The notes beneath the pieces are model-generated. The model ran no database searches, had not been told where the DNA came from, and was given only the letters and a program-made list of their open reading frames with translations. From Chlorocebus sabaeus (Eukaryota; Chordata; Mammalia; Primates; Cercopithecidae), in the NCBI RefSeq assembly GCF_047675955.1, contig NC_132919.1:70447316-70511315 (forward strand): 64,000 nt of DNA, written 5' to 3'. The translations under genes and the position numbers were made by a program. How positions within the stretch are numbered: the stretch's first letter is position 1; each line of letters starts with the position of its first letter. Positions 10,823 to 21,715 of this stretch are shown one piece after another.

Positions 10823-11959
10823 CTTTATTTCCATTTAATGAAGTAATTAGATGAGTTGAGATGACACCTGATTCATCGTGGAGTTCTAACATGTTTAACA
10901 CATTTTCTAGATACACCATTCATTTCAGAGGAATGTAAATTATTAATTTCCAACTTGATACAGTATTATATTGTAAATACATCTATGTCCCCAGTACATC
11001 TATGTTAGGAAATAGAAATTAATCTCATTCTCTCCCAATTATATCCTCTTACTCGTTCCCAAAGACAGCTAATCACTCTGTTATGTTCTAATCCAGTAGG
11101 TAACTTTTGGCTTTAAAAAATGTTCATGTAAATAAAAATTATAATATTTACTTCTCTATTTCTTTGGCATAATCAAAAGTAATCCTTATTGCATAGTCAT
11201 TTTGGACTCTTCATATCAGGAGAGCAGCAGACAGAGAAAGGAGTTACTATTTGGTGAGGAGTAATTATCCTCAAGCCACATCGTGTAGGAGAATATATCT
11301 ATAGCTCAGGAGATTTACGGAGTATATTAACTTGCTATCAGTGCCATGATAAATTACTGCAAACCAAGTGGCTTAAATTTATTTTTTCACAGTTCCGAAG
11401 GCTTCTAGTCTGAAATTAAGGTGTTGGCAATGTTGTTTTCATCTGAAGCCTGTGAGGGAAGTATCTGTTCCAGGTCTCTCTCCTTGACTTGTTGATGTCT
11501 ATCATTCCCATGTGTTTGACAGAATTTTTCTACTATATGCATACTGTCTGTGAATTTTCCCCTTGTATATAGACATCAGTCATATTTAATCAGAGGTCTA
11601 ATTGTTTCCAATATGGCCTTGTCTTGTCACATAGCATTTTAAATGATTCTATTTGTGTATGAATTTTGGAGGACACAAATTAATCCATAACACTGCAGAA
11701 TCTCATAGTGTGTCCATGCCCAGTGATAACCACAGATGAGTAAGAACAGCAATCACAGCGGACAATGGTATAGTAACTAGAGGCTCAGACCCTTCAGGAA
11801 GGACATTCTGAGCTACTGCTTCGGTAGTTATCTAGACCAACAAGAGTGCTGGCCAGGGGTGAAAGGAGAATAGAACTGGTGGTAATTAATGGAGATTATG
11901 AATCTCACAGGCACTGTATTACAGCAGAAGTAAGTGTAGCTTATTTCATTGGCCTTCAT

Positions 11960-12200
11960 TTTATATCTCACTTTCTCCCCTAACTTTTCCTTTCCTTCTT
12001 CATTTTTCTTTCTTTTGTTTCCTTCAATCACTCCTTCTCCTTCCTTCCTTCATGTTTTTTTTCATTCCTTTTTCCCTTCCCTTCCCTTCCCTTTCCTTTC
12101 CTTCTCTCTCTCTTTCTTTTTTGTTTCTTTCTTTTCTCTTTCCTCCTCCTCTCATCTTCTATTCCTTCTCTTCCTCTCCTCTGCTTCTTTCTTCTTCTAG
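11960..12200. repeat. Pyrimidine-rich tract, unit B
   Basis: C/T-rich strand with short TTCC, TTCCC and TTTC repeats. It is the interrupted counterpart of the tracts at 623, 18780, 20680 and 26255. Its irregularity probably stopped the expansion seen in its homologues. Confidence 0.85.
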
Positions 12201-12699
12201 AGCTTGTGGCTGTGCATCACATTTATACAGCAAAGATCTGATGTGAGTGGAGGTACTTGTAGGTCTCAGACAAGTTTTCATAAGTTCACCCATATATCTT
12301 GCATGTTAGTGTGCTTGGATTAATTTCCATCTGTCAGAGTCTGCATCTCTGTGGCCAACGGCTCTTGTATTGCAGCTGTAGAAAGTCATGTCACCTGTGA
12401 AGGCAACACAGAGAAAAAACACTCAACCAATGATTCTGGAGAACTGATTTATAAAGACTCTAGCTTCCTCATTCCTGAAGTAGGGTAATTCTAGCTGTGT
12501 GTTTTTCATCTTTTCTGATAGATTTCCCTTTAGTTTAAAGTTTAATTGCTCACTGTGATACTGACTTAATAGTGAACCCTCTTCTGTATCACTTCCCCAG
12601 TTCCTACCAGTGTAATCTGCATTTCCCAATAAACTAGTTTCCCTGGAATCTTTTCTTCAGAGTCTCTTCTGGGAGAAAATTATCTGTGACATTATGTTA

Positions 12700-12850
12700 A
12701 CTCCCTCAGCCTCAATTTTCTTATCTCTACCATGGGAACATGAACACCTATTCTGAAAGTTTGTTAAAGAATTAATGATAATGTACACAAAGCGTTTAGC
12801 AAATGCCCATCATATAGCAGGCAATCCAGAACATATTAGTGTTTGTTTGT
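12700..12850. repeat. MIR-like fragment, unit B
   Basis: Homologue of the fragment at 1636, with 'cctcaattttcttatctctaccatgggaaca'. No other feature is seen from 12850 to 14435 apart from ordinary unit flank. Confidence 0.45.
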
Positions 12851-14435
12851 TCAGAAAATTCCCAATTTTAATGTTGAAGATAAGAATACTTTTGTAATAA
12901 TTAACTAGATCAACTAAATACTTTTTTCCTATCTGTACTGAGGTCTAATTGACAAATAAAAATCTTATCTATTTCAGGTATACAAGGTGATGCTCTGATA
13001 CATATATTCATTGTGAATAATATATTTGTTAGGTCACTTAGTTACCATTTCCTTTTTATTTTTGTGGTGCGAACATTTAAGATCTAACTTCTCGGTAAAC
13101 TTCAGCTATATGATAAAGTGTTTTTAGCTATAGTCACATTACTGTACAGTAGATGTGCTGAACTGATTCATCTTTCATAACTGATGCTGGTCAAAGAGAA
13201 TGTCCTAGTTTTCATCTCCTTTATTTCATCACCAAATGATGATTACAGTAAGTGGCCTTCGTCTCTTAGCCAAGTCTTCAGCACATTCTAGATTCAGTCT
13301 CAGAAGTTTGCATCTGTCATGGAAATCCCCATTGTTAGCTCATCAGAGGTACTTCTAGCACTCCCATGCTGGTAGGAGGTCCCAAGAAGGTGACCCAGGT
13401 CCCCGACCTTTATATTTCTCCCAGAGCCAGTATCAATCAATCATTCCGTGGGTGAATGCTTAACTTACATCAGTTCAGGACACAAAGCATCAACCTCTGT
13501 CTATTATGACTTCTACGAATGCACAAGTTCTACTTTGCTCCTTTCTTACATTCTTCTGATTTTCCTGGAAACACAAGTTTTTCATTTCTTTAGATGCTTC
13601 ATATTGGCATCACAAAATGCAGAAGACTGTTTCTTTCCCTTCCTTGGCTCAGAGATTACGGATTGTGCCAAGTCTTATATGCCCATTGAATAGTTTCTCA
13701 ATTCCCAGCTTTGTTCTTACATAATTTTCCTCATAACATTTCAATTAGGGGACAAATTGTCTTAATGTGGCAAAAGATACGGTCTGTATTTTACAAGAAA
13801 TAACTTAGTTTCATTTACTTTCTCAATAGGTATTCAGGAGATGAAGGCTGTATAAGAATTTTATTTACATGATATCGAGAATAAGTTTCTTCAGATGAGA
13901 CTCTCTCTCATGAGTCCACAATAAATTCCCAAGCATTTTTTATGCAGATGCATAGAATGAATGGCTGGTCAGAGGCTGAGACAAAAAGATCCCTGCATTC
14001 AGGGCAGTCCCTGCTGCCATATCATGCAGCTGTTGCTTACTGAGGTGTGGGAAACTAATTAGGGAATTTTTTTTTGTAAACAAAAATGTTAGCTGCAAAC
14101 GTGAGAGATTATTTATCTCATTGTTAAATAAACTCAAGTGCATGTCTTGCTAGTGCTGACTTCCAATGTCATTTCTACTATATTGAGAGTTAAACATGAA
14201 TGTCCTTGGGCAGAAAGAGAGGACCTCAGCTTGGAACAGAGTCTGCCCTTTAGTAGCTACATAACATCACACATTAAATTGTACTCAACTGAAAGAATGG
14301 AGGTAATAATACATGATCATATGTTTTGAGAATCAAATTGGATAATGCCTATGGTATGTGATATGTATGTAAATCCCATATCAGGAATGATTCCAAATAA
14401 AACAAAACACCATATGAGATGAGGTTGGTTCCAAG

Positions 14436-14441
14436 TTTATT
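14436..14441 (-). promoter_or_regulatory. Poly(A) signal of KRTAP9 gene B
   Basis: AATAAA on the minus strand, about 445 bases downstream of the stop, in sequence conserved between units (agtttattcagaaacat). Confidence 0.7.
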
Positions 14442-14884
14442 CAGAAACATATAGCTAAGAATCTCTGTTACCAGAGACATAACCCAAAGTTATCATGAAA
14501 AGAAAAAAGAAAGATACAAGAAACATGAGGAGGATATTGAAAACAAAAATATGATTGCAAAGATTATTGATCAGTTGCAGAAACCTAAATTCCTTAGAAG
14601 CAGAGAATGAAGATCTTGAGTTTTGAGTGAAAGCTGAGACCATGACTCCAAACTGAGAACACACAAAGCTGGCACATGATCCACAAGGTGGAAGGAAAAA
14701 GAGAATCAGGATGAAGTATTTTGCCGTCCATGAAGCAGATTCCCAAGATTTATACACGCAGATAATTCATAAAAATTTGGGTGAGGGCATGGTGACTGTT
14801 AGCAGCAAAGTAAATTAGTCCCCCAAAAGATAAGTCAGTGGAACAGCAAATTGTTGTGAGGATGGTGGTTGTCTTGGGACTTGA

Positions 14885-15367
14885 TCAGCAGCAAGAAGGC
14901 TGGCAGCAGCAGCGGGACACACAGGTGGGCTGGAAGCAAGTGGTCCTGCAGCAGGTGGTCTCACAGCAGGCTGGGCGGCAGCAGGGCTGGCAGCAGTTGG
15001 ATCCATAGCTCTGGTTTAGGCAACCAGGCAGGCAGACACATGTGGGGTGGTAGCAGGTCCTCCTGCAGTAGACAGGTGCACAGGAGCTGGTCTGGCCACA
15101 GCAGGACCCACAGCTGGTTTGGCCACAGCAGCTGGACCCACAGCAGGTGGGCTGGCAGCAGCTGGTCACACAGGTGGGCTGGCAGCAGGTGTTTTGACAG
15201 CAACTTGGGTGACAGCAAGGCTGGCAGCAGCTGGACACACAGCAGGAGGGCTGGCAGCAGGGTGTGCTGCTGCAGGTGGTCACACAGGTGGGCTTCCAGC
15301 AGGTGGTCCTGCAGCAGGTGGTCCTGCAGCACGTAGGCTGGCAGCAAGGGGAGCAACAGTTGGTCAT
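14885..15367 (-). CDS. KRTAP9-like: Keratin-associated protein 9-like, unit B (160 aa)
   Basis: Intact single-exon KRTAP9 gene. It opens MTNCCSPCCQPTCCRTTCC, then has CWKPTCVTTCSSTPCCQPSC, one CVSSCCQPCCHPSCC block, a CCGSSCCGQTSCGSCCGQTS stretch, the CAPVYCRRTCYHPTC / CLPGCLNQSYGSNCC block, and the tail CVSRCCCQPSCC. The tail has one extra residue against the other copies (a three-base insertion giving RCCC). The 160-residue length is typical of human KRTAP9-3/9-8-like proteins. The product is a hair matrix protein cross-linked to keratin filaments through Cys (family knowledge). The TATA box is 77 bases upstream. The paralogue number cannot be assigned by reading. Confidence 0.93.
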   Translation of the reverse strand: MTNCCSPCCQPTCCRTTCCRTTCWKPTCVTTCSSTPCCQPSCCVSSCCQPCCHPSCCQNTCCQPTCVTSCCQPTCCGSSCCGQTSCGSCCGQTSSCAPVYCRRTCYHPTCVCLPGCLNQSYGSNCCQPCCRPACCETTCCRTTCFQPTCVSRCCCQPSCC

Positions 15368-15443
15368 GGTGTCAGGGGTGGAGGGTGGGTTTCTAATCAG
15401 AGGTGAGTTTCCCAGAATGTGATGACCCCTTGCAATCTGGACC

Positions 15444-15450
15444 TTTTATA
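15444..15450 (-). promoter_or_regulatory. TATA box of KRTAP9 gene B
   Basis: TATAAAA on the minus strand, 77 bases before the ATG. A CCAAT motif lies at 15473-15477 at the same spacing as in unit A. Confidence 0.85.
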
Positions 15451-15561
15451 CACCTGGCCTCCAAAGTTTCCACCAATCAGCAGGACTTTTCCTTGCTGCT
15501 GTTTACATTGTTTTCCACAGTGCATTTGTGATTCTCAAAGGGTAGTTGTTTCCTTAAGGTT

Positions 15562-15586
15562 AAACAGATTAAGGTTTAATCTGTTT
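15562..15586. repeat. Perfect palindrome in 5' flank, unit B
   Basis: Same AAACAGATTAA / TTAATCTGTTT pair with a 3-base spacer as in unit A (9466-9490). It is absent from D and E, so it is a shared derived mark of A and B. Confidence 0.85.
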
Positions 15587-16098
15587 CTTAATTGTGAATT
15601 ACTCATAGAAACTTCGTTTCAGATAAAAGGAAGCCCATTTCATCATCAGCATCTTTCCTGCTCTGACCATCATCTGGTCATATGATAGTTCCTGGTGATC
15701 CGGGAGGCTCAGGAAGTTCTGTCTGCCCAGTCTCATAGTTGGCTGTATGTAGACTGGGAAGTATCTGTGAGGAGAAGCATGATGCTGATATATTTATGGT
15801 GACAAAATGAATCCATGCCTGGGCCCAAGACTATTCACCCACCAAATTCTGATTCAAGACTAACAGGCATCTCTCTGTGCCACCCACACCACCTGTGTCT
15901 TTCAGTTCTTTGAAGGTCACTTGGGAAGAGGGTGTCTGGCAGAGTGTGTTCCATGTGGTGGAGCAGATTGAGAGCAGGTGGATGCAGAGAAATTCACAGG
16001 GGTTTAGGCAGCATCAAGCAATCTACGCCCTGAGTGACCAGTCATTCTGACTTGTCTGCGAGTGTGGCGATTACCAGGACGAGAATGTAGGACTTTCT

Positions 16099-17531
16099 TT
16101 TTTTTTTTTTTTTTTTGAGACCGAGTCTTTTTTTTAATTATTATTATACTTTAAGTTCTAGGGTACATGTGCATAACGTGCAGGTTTGTTACATATGCAT
16201 ACTTGTGCCATGTTGGCGTGCTGCACCCATCAACTCGTCAGCACCCATCAACTCGTCATTTACATCAGGTAGAACTCCCAATGCAATCCCTCCCCCCACC
16301 CCCCTCCCCGTGATAGGCCCCGGTGTGTGATGTTCCCCTTCCCGAGTCCAAGTGATCTCAATGTTCAGTTCCCACGTATGAGTGAGAACATGCGGTGTTT
16401 GGTTTTCTGTTCTTGTGATAGTTTGCTGAGAATGATGGTTTCCAGCTGCATCCGTGTCCCTACAAAGGACACAAACTCATCCTTTTTTATGGCTGCATAG
16501 TATTCCATGGTGCATATGTGCCACATTTTCTTAATCCAGTCTGTCACTGATGGACATTTGGGTTGATTCCAAGTCTTTACTATTGTGAATAGTGCCGCAA
16601 TAAACATACGTGTGCATGTGTCTTTATAGCAACATGATTTATAATCCTTTGGGTATATACCCAGTAATGGGATGGCTGGGTCATATGGTACTTCTAGTTC
16701 TAGATCCTTGAGGAATTGCCATACTGTTTTCCGTAATGGTTGAACTAGTTTACAATCCCACCAACATTGTAAAAGTGTTCCTATTTCTCCACATCCTTTC
16801 CAGCACCTGTTGTTTCCTGACTTTTTAATGATTGCCATTCTAACTGGCGCAAGGCTACAGTAACCAAAACAGCATGGTACTGGTACCAAAATAGAGATAT
16901 AGACCAATGGAACAGAACAGAGTCCTCAGAAATAATATCACACATCTACAGCCATCTGATCTTTGACAAACCTGACAAAAACAAGAAATGGGGGAAGGAT
17001 TCCCTATTTAATAAATGGTGCTGGGAAAATTGGTTAGCCATAAGTAGAAAGCTGAAACTGGATCCTTTCCTTACTCCTTATACGAAAATTAATTCAAGAT
17101 GGATTAGAGACTTAAATGTTAGACCTAATACCATAAAAACCCTAGAAGAAAACCTAGGTAATACCATTCAGGACATAGGCATGGGCAAGGACTTCATGAC
17201 TAAAACACCAAAAGCAACGACAACAAAAGCCAAAATTGACAAATGGGATCTAATTAAACTAAAGAGCTTCTGCACAGCAAAAGAAACTACCATCAGAGTG
17301 AACAGGCAACCTACAGAATGGGAGAAAATTTTTGCAATCTACTCATCTGAAAAAGGGCTAATATCCAGAACCTACAAAGAACTCAAACAAATTTACAAGA
17401 AAAAAACAAACAACCCCATCAAAAAGTGGACAAAGGATATGAACAGACATTTCTCAAAAGAAGACATTCATACAGCCAACAGACACATGAAAAAATGCTC
17501 ATCATCACTGGCCATCAGAGAAATGCAAATT
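16099..17531 (-). mobile_element. L1 insertion with 5' inversion (twin priming)
   Basis: 16099-16852 is the L1 3' end on the minus strand (poly-T, then ctttaagttctagggtacatgtgc, back into ORF2). At 16853 the sequence flips, and 16853-17531 is plus-strand ORF2 (WDLIKLKSFCTAKETTIRVN). The flipped segment ends at 'agagaaatgcaaat', just short of where the other begins, as expected when one L1 RNA is primed twice. A target duplication flanks the whole: gaatgtaggactttct (16083-16098) and gaatgcaggactttct (17532-17547). It is absent from unit D, where the empty site reads on at about 25020. Confidence 0.93.
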
Positions 17532-18779
17532 GAATGCAGGACTTTCTATGATATAACTGATTGAGATTCAGGTCAACCAGCAGGCGCTCCGGCTCCAGCC
17601 GCAACCCGGTTACTAGCACAGTAAGCGTTATGTCTTCTCTTTCTTTTTGATGAAGGAATTAGATGAGTTGATATGACACCTGGTTCATCGTGGAATTCTA
17701 AAATGTTTAAAACATTTTCTAGGTATACCATCCATTTGAGAAGAATGCAAAGTATTAATTTCCCGCTTGATATAGTATTATATTGTAAATACATCTATGG
17801 CTCCATTACTAGGTTAGGAAATAGAAATTAATCCTATTCTTTCCCAATTATATCCTCTTATTCATTCCCAAAGACAGCTAATCACTCTATCAAGTTGTAA
17901 TCCAGTAGGCAAGTTTTGGCTTTTTAAAGTTTTCTTGTGAATAAAAATTATAGTATTTGCTTCTCTATTTATCTGGCATAAACAAAAGTAATGTTTATCC
18001 CCTAGTCATTTTGGACTCTTCATACAAGCAAAGCAGCAGAGAGAGAAAGGAGTTACTATTTGGCGAGGGATAATTACCCTCAAGCCATATAGTGTAGCAA
18101 AATACATCTATGGCTCAGGAGGTTTACTGAATATATTAATTTACTAGCACTGCCCTGATGAATTACTGAAAAAAAGTGGCTTCAATTTATTTATCAAAGT
18201 TATGAAGACCTCTATTCTGAAATTAAGGTGTTGGCAATATTGTTTTAATCTGAAGGCTGTTAGAGAAGTATCTGTTCCAGGTTTCTCTCCTTGACTTGTA
18301 GATGTCTATCATTTCCATGTGTGTTTGACAGAATTTTTCTACTATATGCATACCGTCTCCGAATTTCTCCCTTGTAATAGACACAGTCATATTTAATCAG
18401 AGGTCTAATTGTTTCCAATGTGAACTTGTCTTATCAGATAACATTTTAAATGATTCTATTTGAATATGAATTTTGAGGGACACAAATTAACCCATAACAT
18501 TGCAGAATCTCATAGTGTGTTCATGTCCAGCGATAACCACAAATGAGTAAAAACAGCAATCGCAGTGGACAATTGTATAGAAACCAGAGGCTCAGACCCT
18601 TCAGGAAGGAAGCTCTGAGCTACTCTATCAGGCAGTTACCTAGACCAACAAGAGTGCTGGCCAGGGGTGAAGGGAGAATAGATCCGGTGGTAATTAATGG
18701 AGTTTATGAAACTCGGGTGCACTGTATTATAGCAGAAGTAAGTGTAGATTATTTAATTGGCCTTCATTTTATATCTCAC

Positions 18780-18863
18780 TTCCTCTCCTTTCTTTTCCTT
18801 TCCTTCTTCTTTCTTTCCTTTCTTTTCCTTTCCTTCTTCTTTCTTTCCTTTCTTTCTTTCCCT
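18780..18863. repeat. Pyrimidine tract, unit C, cut by gap
   Basis: TTTCC/TTTC repeats homologous to 11960-12200 and 20680-21070. It runs directly into the N run. Confidence 0.85.
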
Positions 18864-18963
18864 NNNNNNNNNNNNNNNNNNNNNNNNNNNNNNNNNNNNN
18901 NNNNNNNNNNNNNNNNNNNNNNNNNNNNNNNNNNNNNNNNNNNNNNNNNNNNNNNNNNNNNNN
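18864..18963. other. Assembly gap (100 N)
   Basis: Exactly 100 N, the usual placeholder for a gap of unknown size. By comparison with units B and D, about 3.6-3.9 kb of unit sequence, with one KRTAP9 gene, should lie here. Confidence 0.97.
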
Positions 18964-20679
18964 GAAAGGAAGCCCATCTCATCATCAGCATCATTCCTGC
19001 TCTGACAGTCCTCTGGTGATGTGATAGTTCCTGGTGATCCCGGAGGCTCAGGAAGTTCCGTCTTCCCCGCCTCATGGTTGTCTGTATGTGGCCTGGGAAG
19101 TGTCTGTGGGGAGAAGCATGATGCTGATCTACTTACTGTAACAAAGGGAATCCATGCCTGGGCCCAAGACTACTCACCCAACAAATTCTGACTCAAGACT
19201 AACAGGCATCTCTCTGTGCCACCCACACCACCTGTGTCTTTCAGTTCTTTGAACATCACTTGGGAAGAGGGTGTCTGGCAGAGTGTGTTCCATGTGGCAG
19301 AGCGGATCGAGAGCAGGTGGATGCAGAGAAATCTACTGGGATTTTGACAGCATTGAGCAATCTATGCCTGAGCGTGACTATTCATTCTGACTTGCCTGTG
19401 AGTGTGGTGATTACCGGGATGATAATGGAGGACTTTGTATCACATAACTGGTTGAAATTCAGGCCAACGAGTATGAGCTGTGCTTCTAGCCTTAAACCTA
19501 GTGACTAGCAAAGTAAGCATCTTTTCTTCTCTCTACATATTTCTTTTTAATGAAGCAATTAGATGAGCTGAGATGATACCTGATTCATCGTGGAGTTCTA
19601 ACATGTTTAAAACATTTTCTAGGTATACCATTCATTTGAGAAGAATGCAAGGTATTAATTTCCAACTTGATATAGTATTATATTGTAAATATATTTAAGG
19701 CCCCATTACCCGATTAGGAAATAGAAATTAATCCCATTCTCTCCTAATTATATCCTCTTACTCATTCCCAAAGACAGCTAATCACTCTATCAAGTTGTAA
19801 TCCAGTAGGTAACTTTTGGCTTTTTAAAGTTTTCATGTGAGTAAAAAGTGTAGTATTTACTTCTCTATTTCTTTGTCATAAAGAAAAGTAATCCTTGTCA
19901 CCTAGTTATTTTGGCTTCTTCCTGTCAGCAGAGCAGCAGACAAGAGAAAGGAGTTACTATTTGATGACGGGTAATTATCCTCAAGCCATATAGTGTAGGA
20001 GAATGTATCTATACCTCAGAAGATTTACTTAGTATATTGATTTACTAACACTGCCATGATGAATTACTGCAAACCAAGTGCTTAAATTTATTTTTTCACA
20101 GTCCCAAAGGCTATTAGTCCGAAATTAAGGTGTTGGTAATGTTGTTTTGATCTGAAGGCTGCGAGGGAAGTATCTGTTCCCAGTCTTTCTCCTTAACTTG
20201 CAGATGTCTATCATTTCCATGTGTGTTTCATATAATTTTTCTACTATATCATACTGTCTGAATTTCCCCATGTATAGATATTAGTCATATTTAATCAGAG
20301 ACCTCAGTGTTTCCCATATGAACTTGTCTTTCACATAACATTTTAAATGATTCTATTTGTATATGAATTTTGGTGGACATGAATTAACCCATAACACTGC
20401 AGAATCTCATAGTGTGTCCATGCCCAGTGATAACCACAGATGAGTAAGAACAGCAATCACAGGGGACAGTGGTATAGTAACTAGAGGCTCAGACCCTTCA
20501 GGAAGGAAGTTCTGAGCTATTCTATCAGCAATTATCTAGACCAAGAAGAATGCTGTCCAGGGGTGAAGGGAGAATAGAACTGGTAATAATTAATGGAGAT
20601 TGTGAATCTCAAGTGCACTGTATTACAGCAGCAGTAAGTGTAACTTATTTCATTGGCCTTCATTTTACATCTAACGTCC

Positions 20680-20733
20680 TCCTCTTTTTCTTTCTTTCTC
20701 TCTTTCTTCCTTCTTTCTTTCTTTTCTTTTCTC

Positions 20734-20799
<66 letters not shown>

Positions 20800-21070
20800 C
20801 TTTCTTTCTTTCTTTCTTTCTTTCTTCTTTCTTTCTTTTTCTTTTTTTCTCTCTATCTTTCTTTCTTTCTTTCCTTCCTTCCTTCCTTCTTTCTTTCTCT
20901 TTCCTTTCTTTCCTTCCCTCTTTCTTTCTTTTTTCTTTTTTTCTTTCTTCTTTTATTTTCCTTCCTTCCCTCTGTTGTTCTGTTTTTCTTTCTTTCATCT
21001 TTCCTCCTCCTCTCATCTTCTGTCCCTTCCCTTCCTCCGCTTCCTCTCTTCCTCTTCTTCCTTCTTCTAG
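20680..21070. repeat. TTTC microsatellite, unit D
   Basis: (TTTC)n with interruptions from 20690 to about 20900, then mixed C/T to the conserved end 'cttcttctagagcttgtggctgtcc'. The open frames across it are artefacts. Confidence 0.93.
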
Positions 21071-21564
21071 AGCTTGTGGCTGTCCATCGTATTTAAGTAG
21101 CAATATTTGACTTGAGTGGAGCTAATTGTAGGTCATAGACAAGTTTTCATGACTGCACCCATATATCTTGGATATTAGTGTGCTTGGATTAATTTCCATC
21201 TGTCAGAGTCTGCATCTCTGTGCCTAAGGGCTCTTGTATTGCACCTGTAGAAAGTCATGTCACCTGTGAATGCAACACAGAGGAAAACACTCAACCAACA
21301 ATTCTGGAGAGCTGATTTATAAAGACTCTAGCTTCCTCATTCCTGAAGTAGGATAATTCTAGCTGTGTGTTTTTCATCATTTCTGATAATTTTCCCTGTA
21401 ACATAAGCTTCAGTTGGTGACTGTGATACTGACTTAATAGTGAACCCTTTTCTGTGTCACTTCCCCACTCCCTACCAGTGTGATCTGCACTTCCCAGTAA
21501 ACTACTTTCACTGGAATCTTTTCTTCAGAGTCTCTTCTATGAGAAACTAATCTATGACAATACG

Positions 21565-21715
21565 TTCACTCTCTCAGCCTCAAATTTCTCATCTCTACAA
21601 AGGGGAACATTAATACCTATTTTGAAAGTTTGTTAAAGAGTTAATAGTAATGTACACAAAGCACTTAGCCAATACCATCATATAGCAGGCATCCCAGAAT
21701 TAGTGTTTTGTTCAG
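21565..21715. repeat. MIR-like fragment, unit D
   Basis: Homologue of 1636 and 12700 ('ctcagcctcaaatttctcatctctacaaagg'). The interval 21715-23307 is ordinary unit flank with no gene seen. Confidence 0.45.

Larger units (their letters stand above)
1..11291. repeat. KRTAP9 tandem unit A (left end cut by window)
   Basis: First of five homologous blocks. Its first bases (aatatatctgaaactcaag) match the sequence restarting at 11292, 18101, 20002 and 25595. The block holds a pyrimidine microsatellite, two independent L1 insertions, one KRTAP9 gene on the minus strand and, in its 5' flank, an Alu with a very long microsatellite tail. These insertions make it about 11 kb instead of about 5.6 kb. Boundaries are set by the chosen repeat phase, not by a visible junction. 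Direct reading of homologous phrases supports the call. Confidence 0.8.
11292..18100. repeat. KRTAP9 tandem unit B
   Basis: Second homologous block. It begins 'aatatatctatagctcaggagatttac' and carries a short pyrimidine tract, a MIR-like fragment, a KRTAP9 gene and a 5' flank. A twin-primed L1 of about 1.4 kb interrupts the 5' flank. Its 5' flank (15490-16080) closely matches unit A, while its 3' flank looks more like units D and E. Confidence 0.85.
18101..20001. repeat. KRTAP9 tandem unit C, gutted at an assembly gap
   Basis: Starts like the others (aatacatctatggctcaggagg). It runs to the pyrimidine tract at about 18863, then 100 N, and resumes at 18964 in the 5' flank of a KRTAP9 gene (gaaaggaagcccatctcatc, equivalent to about 15628 in B and 24565 in D). 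The poly(A) region, gene and promoter that should lie between are missing. Confidence 0.85.

Noticed and set aside
18543..19075. Open frames running through the N block
   Set aside because: The middle is undetermined sequence and the ends are microsatellite or flank, so no protein can be inferred.
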